Positions 39,498-48,307 are shown, counted from the stretch's first letter. The stretch: DNA of 64,000 nucleotides from Mesorhizobium sp. (GCA_004963905.1 SUGL01000003.1:124001-188000), one strand, 5' to 3'. Made by a program: numbers and translations. The notes: generated from the sequence alone by a model not told the origin.

Positions 39498-41222
39498 TCA
39501 CTGATAGGAAACCAGCGTTGCACCATTTTCATGGCTGAAATCTGGCTTCACGCCAAGCATGGACGCCGCACGCCTGATGATGTTGGCTGCCATGATGCCC
39601 GCGTTCGAGGCGGCGGTGGCCCCCATGCCGGGCTTTTCCGGCTTCGGCTCGTCGGCGATCGTCAGCACGATATATTGTGGATCGTCCATCGGGAAAGCGG
39701 CGACGAAGGCATTGAAGTTCTTTTCCTTCGAGTAGCGTCCGTTGACGACCTTCTCCGCCGTGCCGGTCTTGCCGCCGACGCGGTAGCCCGGAACCCTGGC
39801 GTTCTTGCCCGAACCCTTCTCGGCGTTGAGCGCGTAGAGATAGCGCATCCCTTCCACGGTCTTTTCCTTGACCACCCTCTTGGCTACCTGCATGGCCTGT
39901 TCCGCCGTACGCGGCAGAAAAGTCGGCTCGATAAGGTAACCACTCATCAATGCGGCGCAGCCGACGGCGGTCTGCAGCGGCGTCGTCGAGACGCCATGGC
40001 CGAAGGCGATGGTGATCGAATTGACCTGTTTCCAGACTTTCGGTTCGGTCGGGCGCGCCACTTCCGGCAATTCCGTCTGCATCTTTTCGAGCACGCCAAG
40101 CCGATGCAGGAACTCGCGATGCCCTTCGATGCCGACAGCCTCGGCTTCCTTGGCCGAGCCGATGTTGGACGAATAGATGAACACCTCAGGCACCGAAAGC
40201 ACACGGCCCTTGCTGTGGAAGTCATGGATGGTCTGGCGGCCGATCCTGATCGGACGCGACGCGTCGAAGCGGCTCTCCAGCGTCACCTTGCCGGAATCGA
40301 GCGCCATGCCGGTGGTGAAGCTCTTGAAGGTTGAGCCCATCTCGTAGAGGCCTGCCGACATGCGGTTCAGCCGGTCCTTGTCCTGGGCGTTGTAGGGATT
40401 GTTGGGATCGAAATCCGGCACCGAGGCCATGGCCAGCACTTCGCCGGTCTTGATGTTGAGGACGACCGCGCCCGCAGCTATCGCGTGGAACCGCTCCATG
40501 CCGGTCGCTACCTCGTCGCGCACCACGTGCTGGACGCGCAGGTCGATCGACAGCTTCACCGGCTTCAGGTCTCTGGCCACCGCCAGTCCCGACGCCTGCA
40601 GGTCGGTCAGACCCTGGTCGTCGATATATTTCTCCATGCCGGAGATGCCCTGATTGTCGATGTTGGTGAGCCCGACAACGTAGGAAGACGTCTCGCCGCT
40701 CGGGTAGAAGCGGCGCTTTTCGGTGCGGAAGCCAAGGCCGGGAATGCCGAGCGCCATGATGTCGGCCTGCTGCTTCGGCGTCAGCTGCCGCTGCAGCCAG
40801 ACGAAGCCGGCGCCGCTCTTGAGCTTGTGATAGGTCTGCTCATAGTCGATCTCGGGAAGCACCGTCGAGAGCTTCTCGATCGCCTCGTCGGCATCGACGA
40901 TGCGGCGCGGCTCGGCGAACAGCGATGCGGTCTTGATGTCGGTCGCCAGCACCTCGCCGTTGCGATCGACGATATCCGGCCTGGAAGCGGTCACCCGGCT
41001 CTGCGGGCCGCCCGAAGTATCCGGGTTCTGCAGACCGAGATAGACCAGCCGGCCGGCAATCGTCGAATAGATGGTGAAGAACACCGCCATCGTCATGACG
41101 ATGCGGGTCCTGGCCTTGCCGCCGGTCGCCTTGCGCGCGGCGTCGACGACGATCGAGCCGTCCTCAGCCACCTTCTTTCGACGTTTCAGCAGGTTACCGA
41201 TCCTTGGAAGCCTGCTGATCAT
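39498..41222 (-). CDS. ftsI: Division-specific penicillin-binding protein FtsI (PBP3)
   Basis: 574 residues. One N-terminal transmembrane helix ('IVMTMAVFFTIYSTIAGRLVYLGL') follows a basic cytosolic tail, then the pedestal domain and a class B transpeptidase. The active-site set is complete: Ser297-x-x-Lys in 'EMGSTFKSF', SSN at 351-353 and KTG at 485-487 in 'VGGKTGTAEK'. It cross-links septal peptidoglycan with FtsW. Its start overlaps the ftsL stop by four bases. Confidence 0.96.
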   Translation of the reverse strand: MISRLPRIGNLLKRRKKVAEDGSIVVDAARKATGGKARTRIVMTMAVFFTIYSTIAGRLVYLGLQNPDTSGGPQSRVTASRPDIVDRNGEVLATDIKTASLFAEPRRIVDADEAIEKLSTVLPEIDYEQTYHKLKSGAGFVWLQRQLTPKQQADIMALGIPGLGFRTEKRRFYPSGETSSYVVGLTNIDNQGISGMEKYIDDQGLTDLQASGLAVARDLKPVKLSIDLRVQHVVRDEVATGMERFHAIAAGAVVLNIKTGEVLAMASVPDFDPNNPYNAQDKDRLNRMSAGLYEMGSTFKSFTTGMALDSGKVTLESRFDASRPIRIGRQTIHDFHSKGRVLSVPEVFIYSSNIGSAKEAEAVGIEGHREFLHRLGVLEKMQTELPEVARPTEPKVWKQVNSITIAFGHGVSTTPLQTAVGCAALMSGYLIEPTFLPRTAEQAMQVAKRVVKEKTVEGMRYLYALNAEKGSGKNARVPGYRVGGKTGTAEKVVNGRYSKEKNFNAFVAAFPMDDPQYIVLTIADEPKPEKPGMGATAASNAGIMAANIIRRAASMLGVKPDFSHENGATLVSYQ

Positions 41223-41614
41223 TGAACGGTGCTCCCCGTCACCACCGGATCCTTGCCGCCCGAGGGCCCTTTGCCGGAATTGTCGGCCATGCCGCCGAGC
41301 CGCTGCGAGGACAGGTCCTCGATGTTGACCGGCTTCACGGGCACGTCGTCGAGGCCGCCGATCTGGCGGGCGTTGAGCGGCTCGAGCCCGAGCTGCGTCT
41401 TGTAGATTTCGGCAAGCTTCTGCAGCCGCGCCGGCTGGGTGAGCAGGCTCCAGTCGGCCTTCAGAAGATCGATCGTATCTTCCTCGTAGCGGATCTGCCC
41501 CTGCAGCTTCTGCACCGCCGCCAGTTGGTCCTCGGCTTCGCGCTTGGTCTTGTAGGTCAACGCCGCCGCCGAGACCATGACGGCGATCAGGACTATGTCG
41601 CTGGTACGAAACAC
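41219..41614 (-). CDS. ftsL: Cell division protein FtsL
   Basis: 131 residues from a GTG at 41612-41614 with GAGAGG seven bases upstream, 4 bp after the rsmH stop. A short N-terminus (MFRTSDI) leads into one transmembrane helix ('VLIAVMVSAAALTYK') and then a heptad-rich periplasmic coiled coil ('REAEDQLAAVQKLQGQIRYEEDTIDLLKADWSLL'). The topology and the position between rsmH and ftsI identify it. It forms the FtsQLB complex that licenses FtsWI. Confidence 0.9.
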   Translation of the reverse strand: MFRTSDIVLIAVMVSAAALTYKTKREAEDQLAAVQKLQGQIRYEEDTIDLLKADWSLLTQPARLQKLAEIYKTQLGLEPLNARQIGGLDDVPVKPVNIEDLSSQRLGGMADNSGKGPSGGKDPVVTGSTVQ

Positions 41615-41618
41615 GTGC

Positions 41619-42635
41619 TTACCTCTCCCCCGGCCGCTCGACGGCGGGAAGCTTTGGAAGGCCGAAAATCGAAAAATCGCCGGCGCGCGCCGGCACGTCG
41701 GTACGAACGGCAGCGCGCAGCCTGGCCGAGCGTGCCCGCGGATTGGCGGCGATCTCGGCCTCTCCAGGCGTGACCCCGCCGCCGGATTTGCGGAAGGTCG
41801 CCAGCCGCGCCGGCGCGTCGGGCATGTGGCGCGAGCCCGATACCGCATCGGCGCGATCGGCGATGAAGCGCTTGACGATGCGGTCCTCCAGCGAGTGGAA
41901 GGTGACCACCGCAAGCCGCCCGCCGGGCTGGAGCACGCGCTCGGCGGCGAACAGCGCGCTCGCCAGCTCGCCGAGCTCGTCGTTGACGAAGATGCGCAGC
42001 GCCTGGAAGACGCGTGTGGCCGGATGGATCTTGTCCTTCGGAGCTCGGCCGATATGGGTGGCGATGGCGTCCGCGAGGTCGAGCGTGCGCTCGAAAGGCC
42101 GCTTCTCGCGCCGGCTCTCGATCATGCGGGCGATGCGGCCGGCATGCCGCTCCTCGCCAAGAAAACCGAAGATGCGGGCAAGGTCGCCCGCCTTGAATGT
42201 GTTGACGACGTCGGCGGCGCTCAGGCCCGCCTGCGCCATGCGCATGTCGAGCGGTCCGTCGGCGCGAAAGGAAAAGCCGCGCTCGGCCTGGTCGAGCTGC
42301 ATGGAAGAAACGCCGATGTCGAGCACGACGCCGTCGGCGCTATCGACATGTTCGTCCAGCGTCGAGAACGGCGCCTGCACGAGCCTGAGCCTGCCGCCGG
42401 CCTGCCGCTCAAGGGCCTTGCCCGCGGCAATCGCATCCGGGTCGCGGTCGATGGCCACGACCGAGGCGCCGCGCTCGAGAATGGCGCTTGTGTAGCCGCC
42501 GGCGCCGAACGTCCCGTCGATGATCGTCTCGCCGGCCTTGGGCTGAAGCGCCTCCAGCACTTCGGCAAGGAGGACCGGAATGTGACGGACCAGTCCGCCA
42601 ACGGCGTGAGGGTCATCGCCGTGGCCAGCCATCAT
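41619..42635 (-). CDS. rsmH: 16S rRNA (cytosine(1402)-N(4))-methyltransferase
   Basis: 338 residues, formerly MraW. '[37 protein letters not shown]' holds the SAM motif I, and '[32 protein letters not shown]' and '[20 protein letters not shown]' are signatures of the family. It methylates C1402 of 16S rRNA. The start is the first ATG of a pair, overlapping the mraZ stop (ATGA), with GGGGAG upstream; the open frame continues through mraZ but is not used. Confidence 0.95.
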   Translation of the reverse strand: MMAGHGDDPHAVGGLVRHIPVLLAEVLEALQPKAGETIIDGTFGAGGYTSAILERGASVVAIDRDPDAIAAGKALERQAGGRLRLVQAPFSTLDEHVDSADGVVLDIGVSSMQLDQAERGFSFRADGPLDMRMAQAGLSAADVVNTFKAGDLARIFGFLGEERHAGRIARMIESRREKRPFERTLDLADAIATHIGRAPKDKIHPATRVFQALRIFVNDELGELASALFAAERVLQPGGRLAVVTFHSLEDRIVKRFIADRADAVSGSRHMPDAPARLATFRKSGGGVTPGEAEIAANPRARSARLRAAVRTDVPARAGDFSIFGLPKLPAVERPGER

Positions 42636-43090
42636 TCCGGTCGCTCCCCGGGCTTCGTCCCCTGCCGAAGCTGCAAAAGCCTGGCCCGCGCCTGCGCGCC
42701 ATAGGCGGCAAGCCGGCCCGGTTCCCAGATCTGAAAGAAATTGCCGCGGCCGACAAAGGCCACTTCTGTGGAAATGCCCGTGTGCTCGCGGATGAAATCG
42801 GTCATCGTGATGCGGCCGTCCTGGTCGAGTTTCAGGAACGTCCCGTCGCCATGGCAGAAGAACGACATATCGTCCGCCGTCTGCAGGAAGGGATCCTCGA
42901 TCGCGATCCGCTGCTCGTAGCGGTCGAGCAGATCGAGCCCGCCGACGTCCATCGCCGGAAGGTCCAGGCAGCGTAGCGCATAGAGCTCCGCATAGCCACG
43001 TTTCTGCACGACCGCGCGGAAATGCGCCGGGACGGACACCCGCCCCTTCGCATCGATCCTGTTCACTGCGTTCGACAGAAATCGGTCCAC
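42632..43090 (-). CDS. mraZ: Transcriptional regulator MraZ
   Basis: 152 residues with two AbrB-like swapped-hairpin domains: '[20 protein letters not shown]' in the first half and '[38 protein letters not shown]' in the second. MraZ is the first gene of dcw clusters and in E. coli represses its own operon by binding TGGGN repeats. Such repeats occur upstream here at 43276-43300. Confidence 0.95.
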   Translation of the reverse strand: MDRFLSNAVNRIDAKGRVSVPAHFRAVVQKRGYAELYALRCLDLPAMDVGGLDLLDRYEQRIAIEDPFLQTADDMSFFCHGDGTFLKLDQDGRITMTDFIREHTGISTEVAFVGRGNFFQIWEPGRLAAYGAQARARLLQLRQGTKPGERPE

Positions 43091-43488
43091 TACACGTTAC
43101 AGCCGCTGTCGCCGCCGCACCCCTTCCCATGTTTTTCTCCGCGCCGCCGCCGCGCATCGCCTCGCGACAGATCGCTTCATTCACCAAGGCGAAAACCGGC
43201 AAACGCGCAGCCGCCGCGACTGCCCGATTGGCGCACGCTTCACCCTGACGCGGAACGAAGGCTTGATGATGCGAATGGGATATCATGGGGCACTATGGGC
43301 GTCAACGGGAAGAGGCATCACAAACGCACGCGCCACAACTAGAAGGAGCAGGCCGACGGCACGTCCCGTCTTTATCGTCCATTAAGCCTAACGAAGCGTT
43401 TAGAACGATCTGGCCCAAAAAGACGCGGCTTGCTGGGAACAGCCGGCGCGCCTAGCGTCGAACCTCTGTTCAGCGAAGGAATGAGCCC
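43091..43488. other. Divergent intergenic region between mraZ and the trans-sulfuration gene
   Basis: 398 bp with no convincing gene. It contains the TGGGN box array (43276-43310), a promoter candidate for mraZ overlapping it, and the upstream region of the PLP enzyme gene, whose SD GAAGGAA precedes the ATG at 43489. No SAM riboswitch fold was recognised. Confidence 0.5.
43276..43310. promoter_or_regulatory. Candidate MraZ operator (TGGGN boxes) overlapping the mraZ promoter
   Basis: On the plus strand TGGGA (43276-43280), TGGGG (43286-43290) and TGGGC (43296-43300) are spaced by exactly 5 bp, with a degenerate fourth box CGGGA at 43306-43310. This matches the known E. coli MraZ site (TGGGN repeats with 5-bp spacers). 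On the minus strand a TTGACG (43305-43300) and TATCCC (43282-43277) pair with a 17-bp spacer overlaps the boxes and would start transcription about 180 bp before mraZ. Binding is inferred. Confidence 0.65.
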
Positions 43489-44604
43489 ATGTCCGAAACC
43501 GCGAAGTCACGCGCCGCGACACTTGCCCATCTGCGCAGCGGCGATTTCGCCAAGGGCGATCCGATCCCCTTGCCGCTGATCATGGCCTCGATCTTTCATT
43601 CGCCGGGCGACGCGACCGGCTTCGATCAATATGGCCGCTTCAGCAATCCGACATGGCATGCTGTCGAGCATGTGTTGGCCCATCTCGAAGACGCTCAGTG
43701 CGTCGCCTTTCCATCGGGAATGGCCGCGATTTCCGCGGCATTTTTCGCGCTCGTCAAATCGGGCGACCGCATCCTCCTGCCCTCGGACGGCTACCACACG
43801 ACACGCGCGCTGGCGGAGCGTTTCCTGAAACCGCTCGGCGTCACCTATGACGTGAGAGCGACGTCTAACATGTTAGACGGCGGTTTCGCCGGCTACCGGC
43901 TGGTCTTCGCCGAGACCCCGTCCAACCCGCGGCTGGACATCTGCGACATCCCGGCCGTCGCCAAGGCTGCTCACGAGCAAGGCGCGCTCCTCATCGTCGA
44001 CAACACCACGATGACGCCCTTCGGCCAGCGCCCGCTCGACCTCGGCGCCGATATCGTGGTGTCGGCCGACACCAAGGCGATCAATGGTCACTCGGATGTG
44101 CTGTTCGGCCATGTCGCCAGCCGCGATCCGGACATTGTCGCAAGGGTCAAGGATTGGCGCGAGACGGCCGGCGGCATCCCCGGCCCGTTCGAGGCCTGGC
44201 TCGTGCATCGCGGCCTCGAAACACTGGAGGTGCGCTTCGACCGCATGTGCTCTTCGGCGGAAACGATCGCCCGTCGTCTCAAGGGGCATCGCGCCGTGAG
44301 CGGCCTGCGCTTTCCGGGCCTCGAGGGCGACCCCTCGCACAATCTGGCGCGAGCGCAGATGGAACGCTTCGGCTTTCTCATCTCGTTCGAGCTGGCCTCC
44401 GAGCAAAAGGCCGAGGATTTCATCGACAATTGCCTGCTGATTGAATCGGCGACCTCCTTCGGCGGCGTGCATACATCGGCCGAGCGGCGATCGAAGCGTG
44501 GCGACGCCGTGCCGCCCGGCTTCGTGCGGCTGGCCATCGGCTGCGAGCCGGTGGAAGCATTGTGGCAGGCGATCGAGGCGTCGTTGGATAAGATCAGCAG
44601 CTAG
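43489..44604 (+). CDS. Cystathionine gamma-lyase type trans-sulfuration enzyme (PLP)
   Basis: 371 residues, Cys/Met metabolism PLP family, fold type I. The cofactor lysine is K196 in 'IVVSADTKAINGHSDVLFG'. 'YGRFSNPTWHAVEHVLAHLEDAQCVAFPSGMAAISAAFFAL' and 'LLIVDNTTMTPFGQRPLDLGADI' are family blocks, and 'LIESATSFGGVHTSAERR' is the substrate-carboxylate site. The commonest annotation of this subgroup is cystathionine gamma-lyase; beta-lyase or gamma-synthase activity cannot be excluded. It is a single gene, convergent with the parDE remnant. Confidence 0.85.
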   Translation: MSETAKSRAATLAHLRSGDFAKGDPIPLPLIMASIFHSPGDATGFDQYGRFSNPTWHAVEHVLAHLEDAQCVAFPSGMAAISAAFFALVKSGDRILLPSDGYHTTRALAERFLKPLGVTYDVRATSNMLDGGFAGYRLVFAETPSNPRLDICDIPAVAKAAHEQGALLIVDNTTMTPFGQRPLDLGADIVVSADTKAINGHSDVLFGHVASRDPDIVARVKDWRETAGGIPGPFEAWLVHRGLETLEVRFDRMCSSAETIARRLKGHRAVSGLRFPGLEGDPSHNLARAQMERFGFLISFELASEQKAEDFIDNCLLIESATSFGGVHTSAERRSKRGDAVPPGFVRLAIGCEPVEALWQAIEASLDKISS

Positions 44605-44608
44605 CCGA

Positions 44609-44911
44609 TCATGGCGTCAAATCGTCAGCCCCGATCTTGCGCCGCCCGTGCAGCACGCGGAGGATTTTGACCGCATGCTAGCCAACCCGATACAAAGTGA
44701 GATAGTCGCCGACGACGAGATGGCGAACACCTGATGCAATGTCATCGCGGGGAGGCCCGGATAAAGGATAGGCAGCCAATTGCAGCCAGCGCCCTTCGAT
44801 GCGATCGAGCAGACGATCCGCTGCGGCTTCATTGTCGGCTGCCACGTAAAGCCAGATGGCGATCAAGTCTTCTTCAGCTTGCGCGGATCGAACGATGGGC
44901 AGAGAGCTCAT
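44609..44911 (-). pseudogene. parE: ParE family toxin, truncated by an in-frame amber codon
   Basis: The frame starts at 44911 (MSSLPIVRSAQAEEDL), overlapping the parD stop by four bases. It shows the ParE/RelE motifs 'DLIAIWLYVAADNEAAADRLLDRIEGRWLQLAAYPLSG' and 'RHLVVGDYLTLYRVG'. TAG at 44678-44680 then stops it at 77 residues. The same frame goes on for 22 codons as 'HAVKILRVLHGRRKIGADDLTP' and ends with TGA at 44609-44611, exactly the C-terminal strand expected for a full-length ParE of about 100 residues. Loss of that strand probably inactivates the toxin. One base change accounts for it; a sequencing error is the alternative. Confidence 0.8.
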
Positions 44912-45183
44912 GCCGCTCCGTTTGACTTCCATCGCCTGCGCGCTTCAGCCTTTATTTCATCCATCGACACGAACCGGCCCGGCCCGCTGTCGATCCCCTC
45001 TTGCACCAGCTTGCGCAGTTCCTCGACAGTGTAGCCGAGCAGGTCGCGCCGGTCCTTCCATTGCCTGAGCGCATCCCGGATCACCTCGCTCGCCGAAGCG
45101 TACTCGCCGGCGGCGACCACGTCGTCGACCGCCTGCGCCAGTTCGGGCGAAAGTGTGATGCTGCGTTTGTCGACTTGGCCCAT
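44908..45183 (-). CDS. parD: ParD family antitoxin
   Basis: 91 residues. The N-terminal ribbon-helix-helix is clear: 'DKRSITLSPELAQAVDDVVAAGEYASASEVIRDALRQWKDRRDLLG'. The C-terminal acidic/basic tail 'EELRKLVQEGIDSGPGRFVSMDEIKAEARRRW' would wrap the toxin. Such antitoxins bind their own promoter as dimers and neutralise ParE, a gyrase poison. The gene is intact although its partner is broken, which would leave a free antitoxin and repressor. Confidence 0.9.
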   Translation of the reverse strand: MGQVDKRSITLSPELAQAVDDVVAAGEYASASEVIRDALRQWKDRRDLLGYTVEELRKLVQEGIDSGPGRFVSMDEIKAEARRRWKSNGAA

Positions 45184-45345
45184 GATCCACTCCTTCCCTT
45201 CCGATCAAGGTACGATTTAATCGCACCGCTTTCAAGGAACGCATCCGTAAAGCTCGTAGAACCGGGCTCTGCGCGATGCGCTTGAATCAACAGGCCTGCC
45301 CATGGTCGCAACCTGTTGATATCAAGGGCATTGTCGGTATCGGAA

Positions 45346-45748
45346 AATGCCAGCTGGCCTGTAAGCCGGGTTCTGTATGGCCCTCGCGCCTTGCGGCTAG
45401 AGAACGTGGCGGCCATTCATCTTGGGCGCGTGTTGCCACGCGCCTCACGCAACCTACCCGGGCGGTGGGCCGGAAACAGCCCTCGAAGGTTGCCCCTCGC
45501 ACCGCCCCTATTCGGTCTTGCTCCCGGTGGGGTTTGCCGTGCCGCTCCTGTTGCCAGTCGCGCGGTGGGCTCTTACCCCACCCTTTCACCCTTGCCGCGG
45601 CAAATGCCGCGGCGGTTTGCTTTCTGTGGCACTTTCCCTGGGGTTTCCCCCGCCGGCCGTTAGCCGGCACCGTGTCTCCATGGAGCCCGGACTTTCCTCA
45701 CCCGCAGCCTTTCGGCTCTCGCGGGCGCGGCCGCCCGGCCAGCTGGCA
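45346..45748 (-). ncRNA. rnpB: RNase P RNA (class A)
   Basis: The minus strand reads as a bacterial type A RNase P RNA. The P1 helix is formed by the 5' TGCCAGCTGGCC (45748-45737) and the 3' GGCCAGCTGGCA (45359-45348), a perfect 12-bp pairing. The conserved 5' core 'GAGGAAAGTCCGGGCTCC', the J5/15-type 'GGGTAAGAGCCCACCG' and the 3' core 'ACAGAACCCGGCTTA' are all present. A short TTTTCC follows P1, consistent with the 3' end. It is the catalytic RNA that matures tRNA 5' ends. Ends are placed to within a few bases. Confidence 0.96.
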
Positions 45749-45753
45749 GCGCG

Positions 45754-45782
45754 TATAAAGGGGTTCGCACCTGAAAACGCAA
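45754..45782 (-). promoter_or_regulatory. Sigma-70 promoter of rnpB
   Basis: On the minus strand TTGCGT (45782-45777) and TTTATA (45759-45754) are separated by 17 bp. The -10 lies 5 bp before the P1 helix, so the predicted start fits the mature RNA 5' end near 45748. Confidence 0.7.
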
Positions 45783-45803
45783 ACAAAAAAGCAGCCATCC
45801 GCT

Positions 45804-46514
45804 TCAGGCAGGCGAACCGAGCGCCGCCATCTGCACCTTCACCTTGCTGCAATAGGCGGCGGAAACCGGGTTCATCCGCCTCGCGCCATGGCCTGCATTG
45901 TATTTGAGGATCGTGCCGCAGGTCGTGCCGCCGCCGAGGCCCTGCGCCATGGCGAGGTACTTCATGCCGTATTTGATGTTGGTGTCGGGATCGAACAGTC
46001 CCTTGGCCGAACCGGTATAGCCCATCATCCGCGCCGTCGCCGGCTTGATCTGCATCAGGCCGATCTCACCGGCGCTGCCGACCATGTTCGGGCGGTAGTT
46101 GCTCTCGATCTTGATGACAGCCTTGGCGAGCGACACCGGAACGCCATAGCTCGCCGCATAACGGGCGATGATCGCCGAATATTGGCCGCCGCCCGTAGCC
46201 GAAGACGACAGGCTGGGCTTTTCGGGGCGGATGGATGCGGTCGTCGTCAGGTCGATCACACGCCTACCGCGCTTTGCATTGCGTTTGACCGTTGATTTCG
46301 CCGACCGCGAGGCGGCGGCTTTCTGCACTTTTGCCTGGGCGACTTTGTCGGATTTTGCGGTTTTGCGATCTTGGGTCGCCTTCGGCGTCGCGGGGGTTGC
46401 CGCGAACCCATTGTCGGCCGCCCGCAGGCTAAGGGGCGCGCCATTCGCCGGGCTGAAGGCAAAACTCATCACTCCGGCAGCAACGGCTGCCGCTAAAACG
46501 GTCAATCTCTGCAT
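45804..46514 (-). CDS. Lytic transglycosylase (SLT domain), exported
   Basis: 236 residues from the ATG at 46512-46514 with AGGA upstream; the frame is open further but the signal peptide (MQRLTVLAAAVAAGVMSFAFSPANG) starts here. A basic Lys/Ala/Ser-rich linker of about 70 residues precedes the SLT domain: 'YSAIIARYAASYGVPVSLAKAVIKIESNYRPNMVGSAGEIGLMQIKPATARMMG' with the catalytic Glu in 'KIESNY', and 'TNIKYGMKYLAMAQGL'. It cleaves the glycan strand with anhydro-MurNAc formation in the periplasm. It ends just upstream of the rnpB promoter, on the same strand. Confidence 0.9.
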   Translation of the reverse strand: MQRLTVLAAAVAAGVMSFAFSPANGAPLSLRAADNGFAATPATPKATQDRKTAKSDKVAQAKVQKAAASRSAKSTVKRNAKRGRRVIDLTTTASIRPEKPSLSSSATGGGQYSAIIARYAASYGVPVSLAKAVIKIESNYRPNMVGSAGEIGLMQIKPATARMMGYTGSAKGLFDPDTNIKYGMKYLAMAQGLGGGTTCGTILKYNAGHGARRMNPVSAAYCSKVKVQMAALGSPA

Positions 46515-46700
46515 GTAGTCCTGTTCTGTTAGAACCGCGCGAAGAACTTCGCGCAGCTTGGCCAATTCAACATCGGAGCATCTTTGGGGGATAGATGCCC
46601 GACAACTTGCGGGAGATGCGTTTGGAGAGCGATTTGGCGCCAATGAAGGCGAGGCAATTCACTTTGTATGACAAATTGTAATTTAGGCAGCGTGGCCAGA

Positions 46701-47468
46701 CTATTTGGGTGAGGTTGCCTTTACGGCAGCCAGCAACCGTTGCAGCGTGCGGATCGTCGAGCCATCCGCCACGCCATCGACGAGCCGCCTCCGGAAATGC
46801 CGCTGAAACGCCGCCACGACGATTTCCGTCTGGCGATCGAACACCCCCGTTATCTCGACGCCATAACCATAGAGCGCCAGCATCGACTGCAGCGCCTCGA
46901 CTTCGGCGCCGGCGTCACCCGCCTTCAGCGCCGCTCCCGGCCTGATCGGAGCCGCGGGCACGAGATGGCCGACGCCGGCCGCGAAAAGCGCTTTCCAGGG
47001 AAACTTCTCGCCCGGGTCGACCTTGCGCCCCGGCGCCACATCAGAGTGTGCCAGCACCCTTTGCGGTGCAATGGAATGCCGGTCGGTGATCCCCGCGCAC
47101 AGGCCGATGACGGCATCGATCTGCCGCTTCGGAAAGGCTTTGTAGCCGAGCGAATGCCCGGGATTGACGATCTCGATACCGACCGAGCAGGAGTTGATGT
47201 CGGAGCGACCGAACCACGAGCTCCTGCCGGCATGCCAGGCGCGGTCGCTCTCGCGCACCATCTGCACGATCCGCCCGTCCTCATGGACAAGATAGTGCGA
47301 GGACACCTCGCTTGCCGGATCGCACAGCCAGGCCTCGGCGCCGGCGCCTGTTGCCATGCCGGTATAGTGCAGCACGATCATGTCGGGCCTGAACGTCTCG
47401 CGTCGCGGGCCGAAATTCGGCGACACCCTGACCTCGGCACCCGGCTGGTCGGGCAGGAAACCGCTCAT
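46701..47468 (-). CDS. N-acetylmuramoyl-L-alanine amidase (Amidase_2) with peptidoglycan-binding domain
   Basis: 255 residues. The zinc site is visible: His34 in 'DMIVLHYTGMATG', plus His and Asp in 'RVLAHSDVAPGRKVDPGEKFPW'. 'SSHYLVHEDGRIVQMVRESDRAWHAGRSSW' is the AmiD/AmpD-like substrate loop. A C-terminal PG_binding_1 domain ('GDAGAEVEALQSMLALYGYGVEITGVFDRQTEIVVAAFQRHFR') follows. No signal peptide is evident, which fits an AmpD-like recycling role or unusual export; this is unresolved. The start overlaps the TerB/J-domain gene stop by four bases. Confidence 0.9.
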   Translation of the reverse strand: MSGFLPDQPGAEVRVSPNFGPRRETFRPDMIVLHYTGMATGAGAEAWLCDPASEVSSHYLVHEDGRIVQMVRESDRAWHAGRSSWFGRSDINSCSVGIEIVNPGHSLGYKAFPKRQIDAVIGLCAGITDRHSIAPQRVLAHSDVAPGRKVDPGEKFPWKALFAAGVGHLVPAAPIRPGAALKAGDAGAEVEALQSMLALYGYGVEITGVFDRQTEIVVAAFQRHFRRRLVDGVADGSTIRTLQRLLAAVKATSPK

Positions 47469-48184
47469 ACGTGCCTGAGACCCCGTTCGATCATCTCATA
47501 GGCGGCATTGATCGCGGCGACCCTTGTCGTGGCAATCTTGATGAACTCCTGCGGCAGGCCGCGGGCGATCAGCCTGTCCGGGTGATTGTCGGAGATCAGC
47601 TTGCGGTAGCGCTTCCTGACCTCCTCGAACGGCTTGCCGCGCTCGATGCCGAGAACAACATAGGGATCTGCGGCACCGAGATTGACGTGACGCGACAGGA
47701 TCGCCTGGTAATGCGCCTCGTCGATCCGGAAAATCTCGGCGATGCGATGCAGGAATTGCCCTTCCCGCTCGTGGATCAGCCCGTCCGCCTTGGCGATGTG
47801 GAACAGCCCGTCGAGTATGTCCTCCAGCATCATGCAATTCGGATGACCGGAACCACAGAGCTGCGCCATGCGCTGGGCATAGATTTCGAACCCGGCAACA
47901 TCGCGCTTGGCGAGATCGTAAAGGCGCGCCACGTTACGCGTTTCGCTCGGCGGCACCTCGAAGATTTCCTGGAAGGCGCGCACCTCGTCCTGGGTGACGA
48001 TGCCATCGGCCTTGGCCATCTTGGCCGAGAGCGCGATCATCGCCACGGAGAAGGCAACGCGCCGGCGCAGATCCGCGTCGCCGGAGAACACTGTCCGCAC
48101 GGCCTCGACGACATCGGCGACGCCCGAGGACGCCGACGACGAAACACGAGCGATGAAGTCGCCGAGGCGGTCCCAAATCGACAT
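47465..48184 (-). CDS. TerB-like and J-domain protein (DjlA family)
   Basis: 239 residues. A TerB-type helical domain (about 40-150, 'RRRVAFSVAMIALSAKMAKADGIVTQDEVRAFQEIFEV', 'LFHIAKADGLIHEREGQFLHRIAEIF') is followed by a C-terminal J domain ('DPYVVLGIERGKPFEEVRKRYRKLISDNHPDRLIARG') with intact HPD. DjlA proteins are DnaK co-chaperones at the membrane. This one has no clear N-terminal transmembrane helix, so it is probably cytosolic or peripherally bound. The four-base overlap with the amidase suggests coupled synthesis. Confidence 0.88.
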   Translation of the reverse strand: MSIWDRLGDFIARVSSSASSGVADVVEAVRTVFSGDADLRRRVAFSVAMIALSAKMAKADGIVTQDEVRAFQEIFEVPPSETRNVARLYDLAKRDVAGFEIYAQRMAQLCGSGHPNCMMLEDILDGLFHIAKADGLIHEREGQFLHRIAEIFRIDEAHYQAILSRHVNLGAADPYVVLGIERGKPFEEVRKRYRKLISDNHPDRLIARGLPQEFIKIATTRVAAINAAYEMIERGLRHV

Positions 48185-48256
48185 GCCGGCTTCTTAGTGC
48201 GAACCGGCCACCGCTATCAAGCCGGGACGATGCCGCAGGTCCAACGCAGTCCTGAC

Positions 48257-48285
48257 AAAAAGAAGGCCGGCACGAGGCCGGCCTT
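48257..48285 (-). terminator. Rho-independent terminator of the small lipoprotein gene
   Basis: AAGGCCGGC (48263-48271), a 5-nt loop and GCCGGCCTT (48277-48285), followed on the minus strand by CTTTTTG. It lies 22 bp downstream of the lipoprotein stop. Confidence 0.8.
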
Positions 48286-48307
48286 CCGGATTTCATCCGA
48301 TTGACTT

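Noticed and set aside
43295..43342. Tiny 15-codon frame (MGVNGKRHHKRTRHN)
   Set aside because: No SD, and it overlaps the TGGGN boxes and the promoter candidate; more likely regulatory DNA.
43343..43488. SAM-II riboswitch upstream of the trans-sulfuration gene
   Set aside because: None of the conserved SAM-II core words or a pseudoknot fold could be found by eye.
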